NCBI GenBank assembly: GCA_900770845.1
Contig: CAAGLS010000149.1
Coordinates: forward strand, 1-6,715
Length of the DNA stretch: 6,715 bases
Direction: 5' to 3'
Origin: an uncultured Prevotella sp.
GTDB lineage: Bacteria > Bacteroidota > Bacteroidia > Bacteroidales > Bacteroidaceae
Positions 1 to 5,077 of this stretch are shown piece after piece (within the stretch, counting starts at the first letter, position 1; each line of letters begins with the position of its first letter). Under the pieces are notes generated by a model. That model made no database searches. It saw only the letters and a list, made by a program, of their open reading frames with translations, and had not been told where the DNA came from. Made by a program: the position numbers and the translations under genes.

Positions 1-27
1 AAAGAAAAGTGTTAGTGCCCAGCTTTC

Positions 28-127
28 CTCTCCTAAGGGAACTATGGGTCTGAAGGGGGGGGGGTAGCCAACGAGAAAGCCCGCCGCCCCCCCCCGTCAC
101 TTCAGACCCATAGTTCCATTAGGAGAG
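28..127. repeat. Long near-perfect palindrome with G10/C9 core
   Basis: The arms 28-55 and 100-127 are 28 nt each and pair at 27 of 28 positions, the only mismatch being G37 against A118. Inside them G56-G64 can pair with the nine C at 87-95, leaving four unpaired bases (96-99) on the right side and a 22-nt loop at 65-86. Outside the arms, 22-25 (GCTT) can also pair with 129-132 (AAGC) across a small bulge. The total would be roughly 40 bp of stem. No U-run follows on either strand, so it is not a classical terminator. A REP- or MITE-like dispersed element is the most likely class, but copy number cannot be judged from one window. The homopolymer runs are also places where length may vary or be misread. 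Confidence 0.8.
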
Positions 128-220
128 TAAGCCTGGACATGACCATTTTCCTTCCCCTTTACATATAAACTTACCATGAATCCAAGGAAAATATCCGCTG
201 TGCCCAAACTTCCGAACCAT

Positions 221-264
221 AAACAAAAGTCACCGATTATCCCTCGTTAGGACCATCGGTGACT
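221..264 (-). terminator. Rho-independent terminator of gpx-trxB
   Basis: A perfect 10-bp stem (228-237, AGTCACCGAT, with 255-264) encloses a 17-nt loop that can form three further pairs. Read on the minus strand, the stem is followed directly by a T-rich run (TTTTGTTTAT, covering 227 down to 218). It lies about 47 bp past the trxB stop codon, which fits the end of the leftward operon. On the plus strand no T-run follows, so it appears to act in one direction only. Confidence 0.85.
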
Positions 265-310
265 TCGTCTTAATCTCGCTTCCACTGCCCTAAGGCAGAG
301 GAATCCGCAT

Positions 311-1249
311 TCATTTGCCTATCTTGTTGAGATAGCGTTCGGCCTCAAGCGCCGCCATGCAACCGCTTCCAGCCGCAACCACGGCCTGACGATAGACGCT
401 GTCGGCGCAGTCGCCAGCCGCAAACACGCCCTCGATGTTGGTGCGGGGCGTTCCGGGCTGGGTCTTGATGTAGCCCACCTCGTCCATGTCGAGCTGGCCC
501 TTGAACACGTCGGTGTTGGGCTTGTGGCCGATGGCGAGGAAGAAGCCGTCGATGGGCAGGTCATACTTGCGCTCGTCGGGCTGCCCCTTGCGGTATACCA
601 AGTGGGCGCCCTCAAGGCCATGCTCGCCATAGAGGCCCAGTGTGTTGGTCTCATAGAGAACCTCTATCTTGGAGTTGGCCTCCACACGCTTCTGCATGAT
701 GTCGCTGGCGCGCATGAACGGCTTGCGGACAATGAGATAAACCTTGCTGGCCAATCCAGCCAGATAGCAGGCCTCCTCGCAGGCTGTGTCGCCTCCGCCA
801 ACCACGGCCACCACCTTCTTGCGGTAGAAGAATCCATCGCACGTGGCGCAGGCGCTCACGCCCTGGCCATTGTATTTCTTCTCGTCGTCAAGTCCCAAGT
901 ATTTGGCCGAGGCGCCAGTGGCCACAATGATGCTTTCAGCCTCGATCTGCTCATCAAGGTCGGTCTTCACCACGTATGGCTTCTTGGAGAAATCCACACT
1001 CGTGACCACTCCCTGACGAATGTCGCAGCCGAAGCGGACACACTGCTTCTCCAAATCGCCCATCATCTCGTTGGCGTCAACGCCTTCGGGATAGCCGGGG
1101 AAATTCTCCACTACGGTGGTCTGGGTGAGTTGGCCGCCGGGCTGGATGCCACAATAAAGCACCGGACTCAGATTGGCGCGCCCTGCATAGAGGCCGGCTG
1201 TATATCCGGCGGGGCCGCTACCGATGATTAAACAACGCGTGTATTCCAT
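311..1249 (-). CDS. trxB: Thioredoxin-disulfide reductase
   Basis: This is a 312-residue NADPH-dependent flavoprotein that reduces thioredoxin in the cytoplasm. The N-terminal FAD-binding motif GSGPAG is at residues 10-15. The redox-active pair is C134-A-T-C137 followed by Asp138. The NADPH-binding loop GGGDTA is at 151-156, and R175/K176/R180 stand where the 2'-phosphate-binding HRRxxxR motif normally lies, with Lys in place of the second Arg. The C-terminal FAD motif FAAGD is at 276-280. Length is normal for the low-molecular-weight bacterial enzyme (about 310-320 residues). The gene begins 21 bp after the gpx stop codon with no promoter between them, so the two are probably cotranscribed from the gpx promoter and end at the hairpin at 221-264. 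Inferred role: it supplies reduced thioredoxin, including to the peroxidase upstream. The family assignment is secure. Coenzyme preference is inferred from the retained arginines. Confidence 0.97.
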   Translation of the reverse strand: MEYTRCLIIGSGPAGYTAGLYAGRANLSPVLYCGIQPGGQLTQTTVVENFPGYPEGVDANEMMGDLEKQCVRFGCDIRQGVVTSVDFSKKPYVVKTDLDEQIEAESIIVATGASAKYLGLDDEKKYNGQGVSACATCDGFFYRKKVVAVVGGGDTACEEACYLAGLASKVYLIVRKPFMRASDIMQKRVEANSKIEVLYETNTLGLYGEHGLEGAHLVYRKGQPDERKYDLPIDGFFLAIGHKPNTDVFKGQLDMDEVGYIKTQPGTPRTNIEGVFAAGDCADSVYRQAVVAAGSGCMAALEAERYLNKIGK

Positions 1250-1270
1250 ATCATTACAATTTAATAACCC

Positions 1271-1825
1271 TTATTCGGCGAGCAACTTCTCTATCTCCTT
1301 GGCGATGTTGCTGATTTTCTCGGTGGGCTCAAAGCGGGCCACCACCATACCTTTCTTATTGATGAGGAACTTGGTGAAGTTCCACTTGATGTCGGATTTG
1401 CTCTTATAGTCGGGATCGGCCTCGGTGAGCATCTTGTCGAGAACAGGAGCGATGGGGTGGGACATGTCCCAACCGGCAAAGCCCTTCTGCTCCTTGAGGA
1501 ACTTATAGAGGGGGTCTGCGTCGTCACCGTTCACCTTCAGCTTCTTGAACTGCGGGAACTCCGTGCCATAATTGAGCTTGCAGAACTGGTGGATGCTCTC
1601 ATCGGTACCGGGAGCCTGCTGGCCAAACTGGTTGCAGGGGAAGTCGAGAATCTCAAAACCCTGGGAATGATAGGTCTCATAGAGTTTTTCAAGTTCCTCA
1701 TACTGAGGGGTGAAGCCACACTTCGTGGCGGTGTTGACAATGAGCAGAACCTCATTGGCATACTCTCTCAGCGACACTTCCTTTCCTTTGCGGTCCTTGA
1801 CCGAATAATCGTAAACAGTTTTCAT
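1271..1825 (-). CDS. Glutathione peroxidase family, likely thioredoxin-dependent
   Basis: This 184-residue protein has a thioredoxin fold and reduces hydroperoxides. The peroxidatic site is Cys36 in NTATKCGFT, so it is a Cys enzyme rather than a selenoenzyme. The other active-site residues are in place: DFPCNQFG at 61-68, the catalytic Gln70 just before APG, and W148-N149. Cys82, in FCKLNYGTEFP, aligns with the resolving cysteine of plant and insect non-selenium family members, which use thioredoxin rather than glutathione. That, with trxB directly downstream, makes thioredoxin the likely reductant. There is no signal peptide, so it should be cytoplasmic. It is the first gene of the leftward gpx-trxB operon, with a Bacteroidetes-type -7 box about 45 bp ahead of the start. 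I saw no OxyR site. The family is certain and the electron donor is inferred. Confidence 0.94.
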   Translation of the reverse strand: MKTVYDYSVKDRKGKEVSLREYANEVLLIVNTATKCGFTPQYEELEKLYETYHSQGFEILDFPCNQFGQQAPGTDESIHQFCKLNYGTEFPQFKKLKVNGDDADPLYKFLKEQKGFAGWDMSHPIAPVLDKMLTEADPDYKSKSDIKWNFTKFLINKKGMVVARFEPTEKISNIAKEIEKLLAE

Positions 1826-1869
1826 TTCTTTGTCTATTCCTGATTTGTTTGCTTGTTGAGTTGATATTG

Positions 1870-1900
1870 CAAAGATAGTAAAAAGATGATAAAGAGAAAA
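1870..1900 (-). promoter_or_regulatory. Bacteroidetes-type promoter for gpx-trxB
   Basis: The minus strand reads TATCTTTG at 1877-1870, matching the TAnnTTTG -7 consensus. About 19 bp further upstream (1900-1897) it reads TTTT, an imperfect version of the TTTG -33 element. Transcription would begin around 1862-1866, giving a leader of roughly 40 nt before the gpx start. Confidence 0.6.
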
Positions 1901-1925
1901 ATCTTTCCAACGAATTAATGTTATT

Positions 1926-1960
1926 TAGGGAAATTCCCTCCACCATAGGGAAACACCTAT
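1926..1960. promoter_or_regulatory. Operator-like repeats between gpx and the lipoprotein genes
   Basis: TAGGGAAA occurs at 1926-1933 and again at 1946-1953, exactly 20 bp apart, or about two helical turns. Each copy also sits in a dyad: AGGGAA-A-TTCCCT at 1927-1939 and ATAGG-N6-CCTAT at 1945-1960. The block lies 20 bp upstream of the -33 element of the lipoprotein promoter, with an A/T-rich stretch (1960-1970) between. This is typical placement for an activator site, but the regulator cannot be named. Confidence 0.35.
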
Positions 1961-1980
1961 AAAAATATATGCTTTTTTCG

Positions 1981-2011
1981 TTTGCCATTCAGATGAAAGA
2001 GAGTAAATTTG
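1981..2011 (+). promoter_or_regulatory. Bacteroidetes-type promoter for the lipoprotein pair
   Basis: TTTG at 1981-1984 is separated by 19 bp from TAAATTTG at 2004-2011. Both elements match the Bacteroidetes housekeeping consensus exactly, with ideal spacing. Transcription should start near 2015-2018, about 22-25 nt ahead of the ATG at 2040. This is the best-formed promoter in the window. Confidence 0.8.
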
Positions 2012-2039
2012 CAGAAGAATAACATAAAACGAATGACTT

Positions 2040-2504
2040 ATGAATAAGACATTATCCATTTGGGCCATTGGGCTGACCGCCCTCTTGGCGACCACCCTCG
2101 CCTCGTGCACATCCGACGATCAGGACACCGCCTACTATCTGGCAGGCGAATGGCAAGGCTACATCCAAGACGACCGGCAGCAGTATGCCGTGGTGTTCCG
2201 CTTCTATCAGGAAGACGACTTCGCCACATACGGCACGGGATGGGAGACCGACCGCGGATGGTACGACTATTCGAAGGCTCCCTTCCACTGGTGGGTGAGG
2301 AACGGAGAAATCTACATCCAGTACGACGACTACTCCAACCGCCGGGTGGTGCTCGACGGAAACATCCCCCTCAGCCGCAACGACGACTACATGCACGGCT
2401 ACTTCGTCGACGACATCACGGGGGAGACGCTTGCCGAATACCGGCTCAGGCAAACCTACGGCAACAGCAAGCAATCCAACTTTGACGAACAAAACAACAA
2501 ATAA
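2040..2504 (+). CDS. Small putative surface lipoprotein, lipocalin-like
   Basis: This 154-residue protein is not a family I can name. Residues 1-22 form a lipoprotein signal peptide ending in the lipobox L20-A-S-C23, so it should be cut and lipidated at Cys23. The residues after it (TSDDQD) are acidic, resembling the Bacteroidetes lipoprotein export signal that sends lipoproteins to the outer surface. The mature part starts with LAGEWQG (34-40), typical of the first strand of lipocalin-like beta-barrels. Alternating hydrophobic strands follow, rich in Tyr, Trp and Asp, including FHWWV (82-86), GEIYIQYDD (89-97) and a closing YMHGYFVDD (117-125). The order and wording match the next gene closely enough to call them paralogues. 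It is the first gene after the promoter at 1981-2011. ATG at 2040 is chosen because it gives a complete signal peptide; the ATG at 2033 runs into a stop after four codons. Confidence 0.85.
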   Translation: MNKTLSIWAIGLTALLATTLASCTSDDQDTAYYLAGEWQGYIQDDRQQYAVVFRFYQEDDFATYGTGWETDRGWYDYSKAPFHWWVRNGEIYIQYDDYSNRRVVLDGNIPLSRNDDYMHGYFVDDITGETLAEYRLRQTYGNSKQSNFDEQNNK

Positions 2505-2516
2505 ACAAGCACTACT

Positions 2517-3122
2517 ATGAAACGATACAACATTTACTTGTTCCTGCTGATCGCAGCAGCTTGCAGCATGGCCCTCGCCAGCTGCGACGACGACGATGAC
2601 TGGTATTACGACGACTGGTATTGGGGCAACCACTGGCAAGACAATGAGCACAACAATCCACCCGAGGGCAACAACATCGACTTCGTGAAGATGGCGCAGA
2701 CGCTCGCCGGCGACTGGCACGGAACGACTACGGCCACCTTCCAGGACTCGAACGGACAATGGCAGACGGTGAAATACTACACGGAAATCAACTTCACCCT
2801 CGCCGGACAGACCAACGCCACCTTTGGCAACGGACTGCAAAACGACTTTGAGGGCGACAACCAGCAAGCCACCTACTCACGCCAGTTCACTTGGTATATC
2901 GACACGCAGGACAACCCGGGCGACATCGTCATTGAATATCTCAACCCGAACAACGTGGCCGACAAGTACAAGATGGTCATCAGCTACGATGACCTGCGGC
3001 TCAATGAGCGCACCTTCACAGGACGGATTGTCGCCTCTGACAACACCGAGACCGACGACTTCGACTGGTCGTACATGAGCGGAGCCAAGAATGTCACCAT
3101 AACATTTGAGGGAGAACAATAA
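2517..3122 (+). CDS. Putative surface lipoprotein, lipocalin-like, paralogue of upstream gene
   Basis: This 201-residue lipoprotein has signal peptide 1-22 and lipobox L20-A-S-C23. The lipidated Cys is followed by five Asp and then a stretch to about residue 50 made almost wholly of Asp, Trp, Tyr, Asn and His, with no predicted fold. This looks like an acidic and aromatic tether; the Asp run also suits surface export. The folded part begins with LAGDWHG (63-69). Four blocks match the upstream protein in order: NATFGNGLQND (100-110), RQFTWYI (122-128), GDIVIEY (135-141) and a closing strand ending TFTGRI (166-171). A longer loop after the first strand explains most of the size difference. The gene starts 12 bp after its neighbour's stop codon, so both are surely on one transcript. 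Function is unknown. A lipocalin-like binding or envelope role is a guess from the fold only. Confidence 0.85.
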   Translation: MKRYNIYLFLLIAAACSMALASCDDDDDWYYDDWYWGNHWQDNEHNNPPEGNNIDFVKMAQTLAGDWHGTTTATFQDSNGQWQTVKYYTEINFTLAGQTNATFGNGLQNDFEGDNQQATYSRQFTWYIDTQDNPGDIVIEYLNPNNVADKYKMVISYDDLRLNERTFTGRIVASDNTETDDFDWSYMSGAKNVTITFEGEQ

Positions 3123-3182
3123 CCCGCAAGGCCAGACAAACCATGGGGTCAGCCCACCCGCCCCCACGGGCTGGGCCACAAC

Positions 3183-3229
3183 AAAAAAGCGCACCGAGGA
3201 TGTATATGCAACTACACCTCGGTGCGCTT
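3183..3229 (-). terminator. Strong hairpin terminator between convergent genes
   Basis: A perfect 13-bp GC-rich stem pairs 3187-3199 with 3217-3229, and TGTA/TACA (3201-3204 with 3213-3216) extends it inward past one bulged base. On the minus strand the stem leads into six consecutive T (3188-3183), which makes a good rho-independent terminator for rpmE2, 27 bp past its stop. On the plus strand it is followed by TTAATTTC, a weaker T-run, so it may also end the lipoprotein transcript that stops at 3122. Confidence 0.88.
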
Positions 3230-3255
3230 AATTTCGTCAGTTATGGTAGTGGGTA

Positions 3256-3507
3256 TTACTTCTTCAACTTACCGTAACGGCTCATGAAGCGGTCTACGCG
3301 ACCTGCTGTGTCGACGAGCTTCTTCTTACCTGTATAGAAGGGGTGAGAAGAGCTTGAGATTTCTACCTTTACCACCGGGTAAGTCTCACCTTCAAACTCC
3401 ACAGTATCTGTAGTCTTGCAAGTGGACTTTGAAAGGAACATATCGCCGTTGGACATATCCTTGAATACGACGGGGCGATAGTTTTCGGGATGAATACCTT
3501 TTTTCAT
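3256..3507 (-). CDS. rpmE2: 50S ribosomal protein L31, type B
   Basis: This is an 83-residue protein of the large ribosomal subunit. It matches the type B (YkgM-like) L31: N-terminal MKKGIHPENYRPVVF, the family signature HPFYTGK at 55-61, and a basic C-terminal end. It has a single cysteine (Cys30) and lacks the zinc-binding cysteines of type A L31, so it should work without zinc. Bacteroidetes commonly carry this form. It stands alone, with its own promoter (3549-3580) and its own terminator (3183-3229). Whether a type A copy exists elsewhere, and whether zinc controls this one, cannot be told from the window. I see no Zur-like palindrome at the promoter. Confidence 0.96.
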   Translation of the reverse strand: MKKGIHPENYRPVVFKDMSNGDMFLSKSTCKTTDTVEFEGETYPVVKVEISSSSHPFYTGKKKLVDTAGRVDRFMSRYGKLKK

Positions 3508-3548
3508 TGCTTTTTATTGTTGTTAATTAATATAATCCGTTTGGGTTG

Positions 3549-3580
3549 CAAAATTAATAAGAATATTCCGCCCAGCCAAA
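3549..3580 (-). promoter_or_regulatory. Bacteroidetes-type promoter for rpmE2
   Basis: The minus strand reads TAATTTTG (3556-3549), a match to TAnnTTTG. TTTG (3580-3577) lies 20 bp upstream, with a second TTTG at 3584-3581. Predicted transcription start is near 3542-3545, giving a leader of about 35 nt with A/T-rich sequence ahead of the start codon. Confidence 0.7.
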
Positions 3581-3662
3581 CAAAACCTTGTGTTTTTTTC
3601 TTTTTATGGATAGAAAGACGAGAGTTGGGACTCCCCCAGCCCGCGCCACTCAAAAAAAACTG

Positions 3663-3684
3663 CCCATATAAATATAGGTATGGG
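3663..3684. promoter_or_regulatory. Dyad in the -33 region of the glycosylase promoter
   Basis: CCCATA (3663-3668) and TATGGG (3679-3684) form a perfect 6-bp inverted repeat around a 10-bp A/T-rich centre. It sits where the -33 element of the downstream promoter would fall, and no TTTG is present there. An operator, or an activator site replacing the -33 contact, is possible. A dyad this short could also be chance. Confidence 0.3.
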
Positions 3685-3694
3685 AAAAAATTGC

Positions 3695-3702
3695 TATCTT
3701 TG
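3695..3702 (+). promoter_or_regulatory. -7 box directly ahead of the glycosylase-udk start codon
   Basis: TATCTTTG matches the Bacteroidetes TAnnTTTG -7 box. It ends only 5 bp before the ATG at 3708. Because transcription starts a few bases past this box, the mRNA would begin at or next to the start codon and have almost no leader. No TTTG -33 element is found 19-21 bp upstream. Confidence 0.55.
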
Positions 3703-3707
3703 CATCA

Positions 3708-4316
3708 ATGAATCCTACAGAGACCCATCCTTTCGAGCCGTTTCTGCCGAGCAACGCACGGCTGCTGATGCTCGGCACATTCCCGCCTGCCGAAAAGCGG
3801 TGGAGCATGAAGTTCTATTATCCCAACTTCCAAAACGACATGTGGCGCATCTTCGGCTGGATATATTTCGCCGACAAGCACCACTTCGAGATTCCCGGCG
3901 AGAAGCGGTTCGATGTGGAGGAGCTCAAGGCTTTCCTCAAAGGCCACGGTTTCGCCATCTACGACACGGCCTACCGCATCCGCCGCACCAAAGGAACGGC
4001 CTCGGACAAGGATTTGGAAATCGTGGAGCCAACCGACCTCGACGCTCTGCTTCGCGCCCTGCCCCAATGTCGCGGTGTGCTGACAGCCGGACAACTGGCC
4101 ACGTCGGTCTTCACCAAACACTTCGGCATCGACGTGCGACAGCTGAGGATGGGACAGAGCGTGGCCTTCAGCTTCGGCGACCGCCATCTGCGCCTCTACC
4201 GAATGCCCAGCTCCTCAAGGGCCTATCCCATGAGTGTGGAGAAGAAGGCCGACTATTACAGGGCCATGTTCCAGGAATTGGGGCTGATGGCCGATCAACC
4301 TGAAGAAAATCCTTAA
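3708..4316 (+). CDS. Uracil-DNA glycosylase superfamily protein
   Basis: This 202-residue protein resembles the uracil-DNA glycosylase superfamily, closest in my reading to the hypoxanthine/deoxyinosine DNA glycosylase branch. Such enzymes cut deaminated bases from DNA to start base-excision repair. The N-terminal strand and motif 1 are at 19-50: LLMLGTFPP (19-27), then YYPNFQNDMW (37-46). Asn43 stands where that branch has its catalytic Asn (in a pattern like HPRNxFW). The C-terminal motif 2, which enters the DNA minor groove, is seen as MPSSSRAYP (166-174). FAIYDTAYRIRR (82-93) and VLTAGQLA (124-131) fit the conserved core between. There is no Cys cluster, so it is not a 4Fe-4S family 4 or 5 enzyme. 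The start at 3708 follows directly on a -7 box and agrees with the expected N-terminus. udk begins 11 bp downstream, so they are probably cotranscribed. The superfamily is likely; the substrate is not established. Confidence 0.8.
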   Translation: MNPTETHPFEPFLPSNARLLMLGTFPPAEKRWSMKFYYPNFQNDMWRIFGWIYFADKHHFEIPGEKRFDVEELKAFLKGHGFAIYDTAYRIRRTKGTASDKDLEIVEPTDLDALLRALPQCRGVLTAGQLATSVFTKHFGIDVRQLRMGQSVAFSFGDRHLRLYRMPSSSRAYPMSVEKKADYYRAMFQELGLMADQPEENP

Positions 4317-4327
4317 TCCATAACAAT

Positions 4328-4960
4328 ATGAGTGAAAAAAGAGACAAAGTCACCATCATAGGCATTGCCGGCGGAACGGGTTCGGGCAAGACCACCGTAG
4401 TGAAGAAAATCGTGGAGGCCCTCCCTCCCGACTACGTGGCCGTGGTGCCGCTCGACTCCTACTACAACGACACGACAGGACTGACCGACGAGGAGCGCAA
4501 GGCCATCAACTTTGACCATCCCGACGCATTCGACTGGAAGCTCCTCATCAAGCAAATCAGCGACCTCCGCAATGGCAAGGCCATCGACCAGCCCACCTAT
4601 TCCTACATTCTGTCCAACCGGCTGCCGGAGACCATACGCGTGGAGCCGAAGCCCGTCATCATCGTTGAGGGCATCATGACACTCATCAACAAACGGCTGC
4701 GCGACATGATGGACTTGAAGATCTTTGTCGACACCGACTCCGACGAACGCCTCATACGCAACATCCAGCGCGACACCATCGACCGAGGGCGCACCGTCAG
4801 CATGGTGGTGGACAGATACCTGAAAGTGCTCAAGCCCATGCACGAGCAGTTTATAGAACCCACCAAGCGCTACGCCGACCTCATCATTCCGCAGGGAGGG
4901 GAAAACGAGCGCGGCATAGGCATCCTGTGCAAATACATCGAAGGACTCATCCAGAGTTAG
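4328..4960 (+). CDS. udk: Uridine kinase (uridine/cytidine monophosphokinase)
   Basis: This 210-residue cytoplasmic enzyme phosphorylates uridine and cytidine to UMP and CMP in pyrimidine salvage. The P-loop GGTGSGKT is at 15-22. D43-S-Y-Y46 provides the acidic catalytic and nucleoside-binding region, followed by NFDHPDAFD (61-69) and the PTYSY motif (89-93). VEGI is at 113-116, the lid segment RDTIDRGRT at 148-156, and EPTKRYADLIIP (177-188) closes the domain. Length and motif order are normal for bacterial Udk. It starts 11 bp after the glycosylase-like gene. Its stop codon TAG lies inside the first unit of a 7-bp repeat array, so the last residues (IQS) border repeat DNA. pyrK follows 117 bp later in the same direction, a sensible partner, since both feed the UMP pool. 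Confidence 0.97.
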   Translation: MSEKRDKVTIIGIAGGTGSGKTTVVKKIVEALPPDYVAVVPLDSYYNDTTGLTDEERKAINFDHPDAFDWKLLIKQISDLRNGKAIDQPTYSYILSNRLPETIRVEPKPVIIVEGIMTLINKRLRDMMDLKIFVDTDSDERLIRNIQRDTIDRGRTVSMVVDRYLKVLKPMHEQFIEPTKRYADLIIPQGGENERGIGILCKYIEGLIQS

Positions 4961-5002
4961 GAGTTAGGAGTTGGAAATTAGGAAGTAGAAGTTAGGAGTT
5001 GC
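4954..5002. repeat. Seven in-register 7-bp repeats at the end of udk
   Basis: Seven consecutive heptads run without a gap: GAGTTAG, GAGTTAG, GAGTTGG, AAATTAG, GAAGTAG, AAGTTAG, GAGTTGC. The first covers the last codon and TAG stop of udk. The plus strand has no C from 4954 to 5001, a strong strand bias. The units degenerate along the array, as in an old microsatellite. Confidence 0.85.
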
Positions 5003-5012
5003 TTCATCCTTG

Positions 5013-5048
5013 CCCCACCTACAACACCTACCCCACCTACGACACCTC
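5013..5048. repeat. Four 9-bp repeats upstream of pyrK
   Basis: Four adjacent nonamers, CCCCACCTA, CAACACCTA, CCCCACCTA and CGACACCTC, also read as two 18-bp units with two differences. The plus strand has a single G (5041) over 36 bp. CAACACCTA (5022-5030) pairs at 8 of 9 positions with TAGGAGTTG (4993-5001) of the neighbouring heptad array, so the two arrays can fold on each other. No Bacteroidetes -7 box is seen between here and the pyrK start. Confidence 0.8.
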
Positions 5049-5077
5049 CTTTTAAAATAACATAATCTTATTCCGAA

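Larger units (their letters stand above)
1..310. other. Non-coding region left of trxB
   Basis: I see no credible gene here on either strand. It contains a long palindrome (28-127) and the leftward terminator (221-264). There is also a weaker 9-bp inverted repeat (145-153 with 184-192, ATTTTCCTT/AAGGAAAAT, 30-nt loop) and a small 5-bp hairpin (285-289 with 294-298) just past the trxB stop codon. Whatever gene lies to the left is outside the window. The stretch between 128 and 220 shows no promoter consensus that I would defend. Confidence 0.75.

Noticed and set aside
28..127. Invertible promoter (phase-variation switch)
   Set aside because: Only 44 bp lie between the arms, that spacer has no promoter consensus, and no recombinase gene is in the window. 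Invertible promoters in this phylum normally enclose a longer, promoter-bearing segment.
524..1231. A 235-codon open frame on the plus strand
   Set aside because: It lies wholly antisense to trxB, whose FAD, NADPH and CATC motifs are unmistakable. The translated product shows no motif and is a by-product of GC-rich codons.
2052..2867. A 271-codon open frame on the minus strand
   Set aside because: It is antisense to both lipoprotein genes and its Val-rich product simply mirrors their Asp, Asn and Tyr codons. The plus-strand genes have a promoter, signal peptides and lipoboxes.
3150..3173. Hairpin CAGCCC/GGGCTG after the second lipoprotein
   Set aside because: The 6-bp stem has a 12-nt C-rich loop and no following T-run. 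The hairpin at 3183-3229 is a far better terminator.
3680..4303. A 207-codon plus-strand frame overlapping the glycosylase gene
   Set aside because: Its product is Arg/Pro/His-rich and motif-free, and it begins ahead of the -7 box. The frame from 3708 carries the superfamily motifs.
4954..5048. CRISPR array
   Set aside because: The units are 7 and 9 bp, adjacent, and without unique spacers; there are no cas genes.
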